A DNA stretch of 47,517 nt, from NCBI GenBank assembly GCA_043820045.1, contig JBDREF010000043.1, positions 1-47,517 on the forward strand, in the 5' to 3' direction. Each line of letters begins with the position of its first letter. Within the stretch, counting starts at the first letter, position 1. The notes beneath the pieces were generated by a model, which made no database searches, had not been told where the DNA came from, and saw only the letters and a program-made list of their open reading frames with translations. The translations under genes were made by a program, and so were the position numbers. Shown here in pieces: positions 41,457-47,517 of the stretch. The DNA comes from JBDREF01 sp043820045. Lineage in GTDB: Bacteria; Planctomycetota; Phycisphaerae; Sedimentisphaerales; Anaerobacaceae.

Positions 41457-43403
41457 TCAATTGGCGTTGCGGGGAGTGTCTTGCTTGAGTTGGATGTTGA
41501 TGTATAGGCCGGGCAGGTGCTCGCTCAAACGGCGTTTGGCCGCTGCGCTGATGCGGTTACGCGAAGTGATAAAGAAGAATGCAAGGTTTGGGAGGCTTTC
41601 GAGGTGGCGCAGGCCCTGGTCGGTGATGTTGCCGTCGTCTATTGAGAGATGGTTGAGCTTGCTCATGTTAGCGAGATGTCGTAGCCCCTCATCCGTAAGC
41701 GTGGGGCCTCCGATTCCCAGTCGCTCCATTTCGGTCAGGCCTGCGAGGTGGGCCAGCCCCTTATCGGTGAAGCGACGCGGTCCTATCTGGAGCCACTCGA
41801 GCTTCTTGAGGTTAGCCAGCGAAACGAGGTCCGCATCGGTCAGAAATGACGACCTGTCGATCCAGAGGCTGAGTTTGCGAAGGTTGGTCACGCCGCTGAG
41901 ATCGAGGACGGCCCCGGCGGGCTTGATGTCGTGGGCCGACAGGTTCGTCAGGTTCGGCAGGGCCGCGAACTGGCTCAGGCCCGCAATCGTCATTTCAGTA
42001 TGGCTGAGGTTCAGAGTTTCGATAGATTTCAAGGTGAGCAGCTTGGCGCAGCCGGCGTCGGTGATGGGACAGCCGAAGATGCTGAGTTCCCGCAGGTTAG
42101 TGAACCCGGCAATATGCGACATCCCTTCATCGGTCACTCCGATACTGCCAATGCCGAGCTTTTCGAGGTTCTTCAGTCCGGACAGCTTAGCAAGGCCGCG
42201 GTCGGTGTAGTATGTCTTGTTCAACTTTGGATCGACGTTGTAGGGCCTGCTGATGCCAAGGTCTCTTAAATTGTGCAGTTGCCCCAGGTAGGAGAGGACT
42301 TCGTCGTTCATAATCGTGCCGGGCACACGGAGATAGTCGATAGATTTGATCTCGGCCAGATGTGCGACGCCTCTGACGGTGGCCTTCGAGTTGGGGATGT
42401 CCAGCTTTTTCAGGTTGGCGAGCTTCTTGAGATGTGCGACACCGGCATCGGTGATGTTTTCGTTCCAATGGAGGGTGAGATTTTCGAGGTTGGGGATTTC
42501 GCTGATGTGCACAAGGGCGGCATCGGTTAGCTGTCTCATGTGGCCAAGATTGAGAATCTTTAGCGACGGCACGTTCTTTAGATGTGCCATTCCGGCATCT
42601 GTAAAGGTCTCACCCTGCAGCATGAGGTATGTCAAAGACGGGAGTTTCGCGAGGTGAATCAGGGCTGCATTGTTCATGCGTCCGCCACCGAGGGCGAGTT
42701 CTTCAAGGCCCGTCAGCTTCTGCAGATGTGCCAGGCCGGCGTTTGTCAGGCGGTTCTCCTCGAGATACAGTGCCTTGAGCCAGGGCAGTTGGGCGATTTC
42801 AGCCAGTATTTGGTCGGTGGCGCGCTTTGAGAGGGTAAGCCTTTCGAGATTCTTGAGATGCTTGAGGGATTGTACGCCTTTGGCGGAGATATTAGTGTTT
42901 TGAAGGCTCAGGACCTTCAGACCCGTCAAATGGGCAATATGGGGCATACATCTCTCGTCTGGCAGCGCGCCGCCTTGATATGGTCCGTAGATGGTCAGCA
43001 TGTGGAGACCGTCCGCCTTGAGGCTGAGCAGGGGCGAGAGGTCTTTCCATGCATCCTGTGCAACGGATAGGCTGAGGCGTTTGCCGGCCGGAACGGTAAC
43101 GCTGCCCCGAGCCTGGCCAAGATAGTCCCATTCCGAATCGCCCGCTAAGGTCCAGTAGAAGAAACTGCCTATATTCCTCTTGGCATTTTCGTCCTGAATC
43201 ATCAGGTTGCCGAGAGTACGGTCGGCGGGGAAATGAACGACGCGCTCGGCGAGCAGAGGATTCGCGGCGGCGGGCCTTTGCGCTGCATATTTGCGAACGA
43301 GTTCCAAAATGCCGGGCCGGGTCTCTTTGGCAGCGTGAGCCGACACCGCCAAGCATGCGAGCAGCGTCAAGAACACTTTCTTAATCGAACAGCTAACAGT
43401 CAT
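41457..43403 (-). CDS. Secreted leucine-rich repeat protein
   Basis: 648 aa with signal peptide (IKKVFLTLLACLAVSAHAA). Residues ~60-165 form a non-repeat domain; from ~165 on there are more than a dozen 24-25-residue LRRs of the bacterial type with consensus LTDAGLAHLxKLxxLExLxL. LRR proteins of this kind are common in Planctomycetota and usually mediate protein binding. The start codon overlaps the upstream gene's stop (ATGA), so this is the last gene of the LolA-like paralog cluster and is translated in step with it. The partner is unknown. Confidence 0.85.
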   Translation of the reverse strand: MTVSCSIKKVFLTLLACLAVSAHAAKETRPGILELVRKYAAQRPAAANPLLAERVVHFPADRTLGNLMIQDENAKRNIGSFFYWTLAGDSEWDYLGQARGSVTVPAGKRLSLSVAQDAWKDLSPLLSLKADGLHMLTIYGPYQGGALPDERCMPHIAHLTGLKVLSLQNTNISAKGVQSLKHLKNLERLTLSKRATDQILAEIAQLPWLKALYLEENRLTNAGLAHLQKLTGLEELALGGGRMNNAALIHLAKLPSLTYLMLQGETFTDAGMAHLKNVPSLKILNLGHMRQLTDAALVHISEIPNLENLTLHWNENITDAGVAHLKKLANLKKLDIPNSKATVRGVAHLAEIKSIDYLRVPGTIMNDEVLSYLGQLHNLRDLGISRPYNVDPKLNKTYYTDRGLAKLSGLKNLEKLGIGSIGVTDEGMSHIAGFTNLRELSIFGCPITDAGCAKLLTLKSIETLNLSHTEMTIAGLSQFAALPNLTNLSAHDIKPAGAVLDLSGVTNLRKLSLWIDRSSFLTDADLVSLANLKKLEWLQIGPRRFTDKGLAHLAGLTEMERLGIGGPTLTDEGLRHLANMSKLNHLSIDDGNITDQGLRHLESLPNLAFFFITSRNRISAAAKRRLSEHLPGLYINIQLKQDTPRNAN

Positions 43404-44560
43404 CTCAGCGGCTCCTTTGGCGTGCAGTCCAGGACGACGTTGCCTTCTTTATCCACAACCTTGCCATCCTGCCAGGTATAACGACCTGGGATGCCGACAA
43501 GAGAATTCCCTTTGAAAATTCTAACCGTTGCTCCGTTAAGAATGTCATCCGGGACAAATGACCCTAATGCGTCGTGGTCAGGATTCAATTCTATCTCCGT
43601 GATTTTGTAATGGGAGCTCACGGTGTTGTTAAAACGACTATTAAGCTTATGTCTCCCGTTGCTAACGTCAGCTTCTATGGGAACCCACAAATCGCCAATC
43701 TTCTTAAACCGAACATTCTTCAAGAAAACGAAAGAAGTATCATTTTCCGGCAACACATAGCCGGTGGCAAGTACATTCCCCGGCCCTTTTCTTAGTTCCG
43801 CCTTTGCAATATTATAGCCATGAGCCGGGTCAATCCATACCGTATAATCACCTGTCCTGGCTTTTGCCTCTATAACGTAACAATCCGAACCTCCAATTTT
43901 TTCCATTTTATCCCGAACGCGTACCGAATCGCCCTTGCGAATAATTGAATCTATACGTTCGATGCTCTGACGCAAATGTCCCATTGCGATAGAGCCGGGG
44001 AAGTGTTCAAACGTTGATGTACGCCTGGGGCGTTGTTTGTCTTCTGCGTTCTGTATTAAAAAGACAGTCCCTTTTGAAAACTCTTTTTTTATCTTAGCTT
44101 TGTTATACGCATAGTAATCTTTGCCATCCCATAGGTGGCTTGCGTAGTACGCCTTATCTTTTGTTAAATGCATTCTTGGATTAATATCGCCCCAGGAGTA
44201 AGAGCGAACGCAGGCCCTTTTTTCGTCAACACGGCCATCAAAGGCAGAATAATGCTGGTACTCCGGCTTGTTATCCGAAAACGTGTAGACTTTGGTTGAG
44301 CACTCACTTTTTGCAATAAAGGATTGAACCTTGTCCTGAGTTTCTGCGAATTTGTCGAGCAGGTCCGAAGCGCTGGGATGGCTTTTATTAGCCGGTGTGT
44401 GCCTTGTTCCGCTCCTTTGGGCCGGCTGCCTATCCTTTCCCCGCATCATCTTCAGCAATTCCCGGCCGGAAAAAGGCTTGTCGCTGCCTGCCCAACAGAC
44501 CGGCACGCAACCTGCACAAATCAGCGTTACAATTAGAATTGCTTTTTTAGTGTTTTGCAT
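43400..44560 (-). CDS. Secreted LolA/RseB-like paralog (copy 1)
   Basis: 386 aa from the ATG at 44560, with AAGGAAG upstream; overlaps the end of the thioredoxin-like frame by 14 bases. A signal peptide (AILIVTLICAGCVPVCWAG) is followed by an N-terminal linker and a LolA/RseB-type beta region: KIGGSDCYVIEAKARTGDYTVWIDPAHGYNIAKAEL, NVRFKKIGDLWVPIEADV, ITEIELNPDHDALGSF. Such folds bind lipids or lipoproteins in the periplasm. The C-terminus has YTWQDGKVVDKEGNVV. Its first ~60 codons are almost identical in DNA to those of the copy starting at 46150. Confidence 0.75.
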   Translation of the reverse strand: MQNTKKAILIVTLICAGCVPVCWAGSDKPFSGRELLKMMRGKDRQPAQRSGTRHTPANKSHPSASDLLDKFAETQDKVQSFIAKSECSTKVYTFSDNKPEYQHYSAFDGRVDEKRACVRSYSWGDINPRMHLTKDKAYYASHLWDGKDYYAYNKAKIKKEFSKGTVFLIQNAEDKQRPRRTSTFEHFPGSIAMGHLRQSIERIDSIIRKGDSVRVRDKMEKIGGSDCYVIEAKARTGDYTVWIDPAHGYNIAKAELRKGPGNVLATGYVLPENDTSFVFLKNVRFKKIGDLWVPIEADVSNGRHKLNSRFNNTVSSHYKITEIELNPDHDALGSFVPDDILNGATVRIFKGNSLVGIPGRYTWQDGKVVDKEGNVVLDCTPKEPLR

Positions 44561-45016
44561 TGTCGGCTTCCTTGATTTTCTCGGCAAGTTCTTTTTGTGA
44601 AAATCCTTCGGCAATGACGATGTGATCGCAATCCGTCATGACAAGCCAGGGCAGCTTTTCCACCCGCCAGGCGCGCAACACCTGCGGCACGACGTCCGGC
44701 AGCTTTCCAACCGGCAGTCGCACCCGGTTGGACCGCACCCAGGAATCGGCAAAGCCCGGATTGACTTTCGAACAATGCAGCACAGCGACTATGACACCTT
44801 GGCTCTCGATTCTCCCGGCCTCTTCGTTCAAGTCAAGGACATATTTTTGCGAAGCAGGCTGCGCCAGGTCACAGAAGCACAGCAGAATCTTCTTGCCCTT
44901 AGTCTGGGTCGGCTTGATTTTCAGCTCGAGCTCGCGGAGGTCCGGCACGGCTTTGACTACGGGAAGCATGCCTTTTCCCGGCTCGTATTCGACCCATTGG
45001 GCTTTGCGGTCAACGA
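44547..45016 (-). pseudogene. Thioredoxin-fold C-terminal part of the split paralog (copy 2)
   Basis: The frame runs from the stop of copy 2 (45017) to 44547; an internal ATG at 44969 could start a 140-aa protein but has only weak support. Upstream in frame, SDAKLVVDRKAQWVEYEPGKG aligns with the KVVDKEGNVV ending of copy 1, so this is probably the continuation of copy 2 in another frame. The C-terminal ~110 residues look like a thioredoxin fold (KKILLCFCDLAQPASQ, GVIVAVLHCSKVN, EKLPWLVM with cis-Pro), with CFCD in place of CxxC. Summing both pieces gives 1604 bases, one short of 535 codons. Confidence 0.6.
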
Positions 45017-46150
45017 CTAATTTCGCGTCGCTTGCCAGCAGTACAGCGGATCCCAGGCGGTAATAAAGCCGCTGTTGAGATCGACATAGGCGGTTACCTG
45101 CGCCCCGTTCGGGATGTCGTGCGGCGAAAATGAACGCAGGGCCTCGTGGTCGGGATTAAGGACTATCTCGGCGACCTTGATATGAGTTCTCGAATCGCTT
45201 GTCTTGCCTATGCCACTGAAGGCCCTGCGATACCGCATATCCGCCTCGACGGGCAACCAGATACCGTCAGTCTTCTTGAAGCGAAGATTCTCCAGAGAGA
45301 AATCAAGCTTCTTGCCCGCGATCTCGAAGGGCTTGCCGTAGAAGAAATGGCCCTCGCCTCGCAGCAGTTCCACTTCGGCCTTTGCGATGTTGTATCCGTG
45401 TTCGGGGTCGATCCAGAGGACGTGCTTGCCGTGGTTTGTATCGGCATCGATGACGTAGCACTCGACGCCGCCGACCTTCTCAGTCTCCCGGCGAACTGAA
45501 ATCTCGCGCGCTTCTCGAAGCACTTTGTCCACGCGATCTTCGCTGCTACTCAAGTACCCCGTCAGGGCCGTGCCGTACATCCTGCTTGTCAACCTGCCGT
45601 TGGTGATCTCGTCCTTGCCGCTCATATACGGACGGACCCTGCCCGGACAAACACCCGGCTTGGCGTCTTCCTTTGGCACGCCCGAATAACGCATGTAATT
45701 CTCGCCGTCCCACAGCCAGCTTGTATATACAGGGTCGTCCTTGGGCACGTCTCTGGTCCCCACCCGGCCCCACGTCAGCTTGCGAAGCTTAACTCGATTG
45801 CCTTGTTTTTGCGTACCGTCATAGCGCACCTCGCAGATACAGTCTATCCTTCTCTTCCTGCCCAGCGTCTGCAGGCTGAATTCAGACCACGATTCGCTCT
45901 TTATGATATAAGATCGAAGCTTGTCCTGAGTCTCTGCGAATTTGTCGAGCAGTTCCGAAGCGCTGGGATGGCTTTTATTAGCCGGTGTGTCCCTTGTTCC
46001 CCTCCTTTGGGCTGGCTGCCTATCCTTTCCCCGCATCATCTTGAGCAATTCCCGGCCGGAAAGAGGCTTGTCGCTGCCTGCCCAACAGACCGGTACAAAA
46101 CCCGCCAAAATCAGCATTGCAATCAAAATGGTTCTCTTTGCTCTTCTCAT
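45017..46150 (-). CDS. Secreted LolA/RseB-like paralog (copy 2), split by a frame change
   Basis: 377 aa from the ATG at 46150. A signal peptide (TILIAMLILAGFVPVCWAG) and a linker nearly identical to copy 1 precede the LolA/RseB-type region (KVGGVECYVIDADTNHGKHVLWIDPEHGYNIAKAEV, NLRFKKTDGIWLPVEADM, VAEIVLNPDHEALRSF). It ends abruptly with LYCWQATRN, where paralogs read YTWQDG(K/Q)xVD; the missing continuation lies one frame over in 44547-45016. The start overlaps the preceding 39-codon fragment by TAATG. Confidence 0.75.
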   Translation of the reverse strand: MRRAKRTILIAMLILAGFVPVCWAGSDKPLSGRELLKMMRGKDRQPAQRRGTRDTPANKSHPSASELLDKFAETQDKLRSYIIKSESWSEFSLQTLGRKRRIDCICEVRYDGTQKQGNRVKLRKLTWGRVGTRDVPKDDPVYTSWLWDGENYMRYSGVPKEDAKPGVCPGRVRPYMSGKDEITNGRLTSRMYGTALTGYLSSSEDRVDKVLREAREISVRRETEKVGGVECYVIDADTNHGKHVLWIDPEHGYNIAKAEVELLRGEGHFFYGKPFEIAGKKLDFSLENLRFKKTDGIWLPVEADMRYRRAFSGIGKTSDSRTHIKVAEIVLNPDHEALRSFSPHDIPNGAQVTAYVDLNSGFITAWDPLYCWQATRN

Positions 46151-46269
46151 TATTTTCTTTTCGGCTTAGGTTTTTTCACCTTTTCACTTTCAGCCTTTAT
46201 TAGCTTGTCCATATCCGCTTCCATAGGGATCCCAATATCGTCTATCTTTTCAAAGCGAACATTTTTCAT
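46150..46269 (-). pseudogene. 39-codon fragment of a further LolA/RseB-like paralog
   Basis: The frame ATG(46269)-TAA(46152-46150) encodes KNVRFEKIDDIGIPMEADMDK and a lysine-rich end. The first half matches the NVRF-x2-x-DG-x-W-VP-MEAD segment of the neighbouring paralogs. Its start overlaps the stop of copy 3 (ATGA) and its stop overlaps the start of copy 2 (TAATG). It is either a degenerate gene fragment or a very small translated ORF kept by the coupling. Confidence 0.6.
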
Positions 46270-47372
46270 AGAACATACTTTCCGATTTTCCTGATGAGCT
46301 TTTCTAGGTCAACCTTCTGGCCCTTTTCATCCACCAACTGACCATCCTGCCAGGTGTATCGCGTCGGTAGGAAGTTTATTCTCACGCGAGTTCCATTTAC
46401 AAGCTCCGGGTCGTTATTCGGATCCTCCAAAATTGGATCGGCAAACGACCCAAGCTTATCATGATCAGGATTCAATATAATCTTCGTTCGCTTGAAGTGT
46501 ATGTCCTCTTTCATAAAGTGCTCTCGACTACCACCTACGATCGTGTAGTTACCTACATCCGCCTCCATAGGGACCCAGACACCATCAACCTCCTCAAAGC
46601 GAACATTGTCCACGTATGCCGTTGCGACGTCGCCCATTGATAATAGGTGTCTGCGCTGATACTCACCTTCTTCGGCCCTCTGTCTTACTTTGGCCGGATG
46701 ATAACCATGTTCCGGATCCAACCATAGCGAGTATCGTCCATACTTCGTATGAGCGTCTATTACCCAGCAATCAGAACCCCCAACATTCTCAGTTGTCTCG
46801 CGAACTGAAATGCGATCAGCTCCGCGAAGGACAGCATCCAACCTTTCATCCGCACCTATGTAGCCTACTAAATACGAAACCCCACCATGTCGACTAAGGA
46901 CCACTTTATGTGGTGTTACTTTTGGAAATCGGCCAGCCTTCCCTGTCCCTGGAGAATTAGAAGTTCTAATGTGCTGATAGGTTTTCTTATCCTTACCGTC
47001 TACTATATGACAATGGTAACCTGGGGCGTCCTCAGGGATATCCCTCAATCTCCGGTTAACATCTCCCCATTTATATGTTTGGCGATAAGTACGCTTGTCA
47101 TCATACCGTGTCTGCCCGCGTTCGAATTTCTTTCCTCTGATCGTACGTCTGGCTTGGATAGGTTGGAGTCGGTAGCTATAGTCGCAACTTTCTTCATAAT
47201 GGTCAATAAAACTCAAAGTTGAGTCAAGCGCCTGGGTGTACTTGTCCAGCAACTCACGAGGGGTCGAATACACTGGTTTAGCTTTGCCGCGCCTGCTTCT
47301 CGCCGAACAGATCGGCACCAAACCTGCACAAATCAACGTTACAATTAGGGTTGTTCGCTTAGCGTTCCGCAT
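46266..47372 (-). CDS. Secreted LolA/RseB-like paralog (copy 3)
   Basis: 368 aa from the ATG at 47372, with AAGGAG 6 bases upstream; a GTG at 47378 is less likely. A signal peptide (TTLIVTLICAGLVPICSA) is followed by SRRGKAKPVYSTPRELLDKYTQ in place of the copy 1/2 linker. The core has NVGGSDCWVIDAHTKYGRYSLWLDPEHGYHPAK, YVDNVRFEEVDGVWVPMEADV and TKIILNPDHDKLGSF, and ends RYTWQDGQLVDEKGQKVDLEKL. It is more diverged than copies 1 and 2. The function is inferred as periplasmic lipid or protein binding. Confidence 0.78.
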   Translation of the reverse strand: MRNAKRTTLIVTLICAGLVPICSARSRRGKAKPVYSTPRELLDKYTQALDSTLSFIDHYEESCDYSYRLQPIQARRTIRGKKFERGQTRYDDKRTYRQTYKWGDVNRRLRDIPEDAPGYHCHIVDGKDKKTYQHIRTSNSPGTGKAGRFPKVTPHKVVLSRHGGVSYLVGYIGADERLDAVLRGADRISVRETTENVGGSDCWVIDAHTKYGRYSLWLDPEHGYHPAKVRQRAEEGEYQRRHLLSMGDVATAYVDNVRFEEVDGVWVPMEADVGNYTIVGGSREHFMKEDIHFKRTKIILNPDHDKLGSFADPILEDPNNDPELVNGTRVRINFLPTRYTWQDGQLVDEKGQKVDLEKLIRKIGKYVL

Positions 47373-47517
47373 GGCCACTCCTTTTCAACTTCTCATTCTG
47401 CACGCGAGCGTATCGGCTGAGCAGGTCATAGACGGTTGCACGCTGAGAGTTCGTTCCGCCCGCGACAGATTCAGTCGTGCAAAGAGACAAGGCTGCAAAG
47501 GCCCAGATAACCGCTGT
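47359..47517 (-). CDS. Partial open frame running off the right edge, signal-peptide-like
   Basis: The minus-strand frame from base 47517 encodes AVIWAFAALSLCTTESVAGG, then a stretch ending NEKLKRSGHAER and a stop at 47361-47359, overlapping the copy 3 start by 14 bases. The hydrophobic run and YDLLSRYARVQ (compare RELLDKYTQ in copy 3) suggest the start of another paralog that stops early, or a real upstream gene. The true start lies outside the window. Confidence 0.4.
   Translation of the reverse strand, partial: TAVIWAFAALSLCTTESVAGGTNSQRATVYDLLSRYARVQNEKLKRSGHAER

Noticed and set aside
45017..45045. Programmed -1 frameshift in the split paralog
   Set aside because: No X-XXY-YYZ slippery heptamer is present at the break; a lost base or assembly error is simpler.

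Overview
The window looks like part of a Planctomycetota genome, most likely from the Phycisphaerae/Sedimentisphaerales side. This placement rests on gene content and is an inference. The content includes a DUF6807 (PmoA-like) protein with a secretin-like tail, a ThuA-like protein, a PQQ-type beta-propeller, secreted GH78 and MGH1-like glycosidases, Tat-exported amidohydrolases, LRR proteins, and intergenic repeats of a kind often seen in such genomes. There are no rRNAs, CRISPR arrays or intact mobile elements.

Layout. 1-892: end of a secreted DUF6807 protein. 893-1959: gene-free, repeat-rich DNA. 1960-4335: three poorly characterised genes, including a 444-aa protein with a HEPN-like RNxxxH motif. 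4452-9760: housekeeping genes on the plus strand (ComM-like AAA ATPase, enolase, STAS protein, RNase III) with a minus-strand cupin and a small membrane protein. 9817-12672: minus-strand operon of a PpiD/SurA-like chaperone and two small membrane proteins. 13014-14579: Pro/Glu-rich membrane protein, NikR and tRNA-Val. 14803-18581: nitrilase-family hydrolase plus alpha-L-rhamnosidase. 18587-24040: complete MacAB-TolC-type efflux operon. 24475-28691: MGH1-like glycosidase, PQQ propeller, ThuA-like protein, entericidin. 28912-32926: ADP-forming acyl-CoA synthetase coupled to a CoA-transferase/GNAT fusion. 33078-33150: tRNA-Phe with promoter and terminator.

Accessory section, 33574-41457: a secreted esterase; a two-gene unit of an N6-adenine DNA methyltransferase and a 181-aa unknown partner, possibly a restriction or defence locus; a translationally coupled amidohydrolase pair in which one member has lost the HxH motif; an IS630-like transposase remnant; and a probably truncated transglutaminase-like protein.

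The right end, 41457-47517, is a tightly coupled minus-strand cluster of tandem secreted LolA/RseB-like paralogs ending in an LRR protein. One paralog appears to have been fused to a thioredoxin-fold domain and is now split by a one-base frame change. A 39-codon fragment of a further paralog lies between two others with overlapping start and stop codons. Two paralogs share a near-identical 5' segment on otherwise diverged genes, which suggests gene conversion. This cluster, the methyltransferase pair and the HEPN-like gene are the most promising places for undescribed biology.
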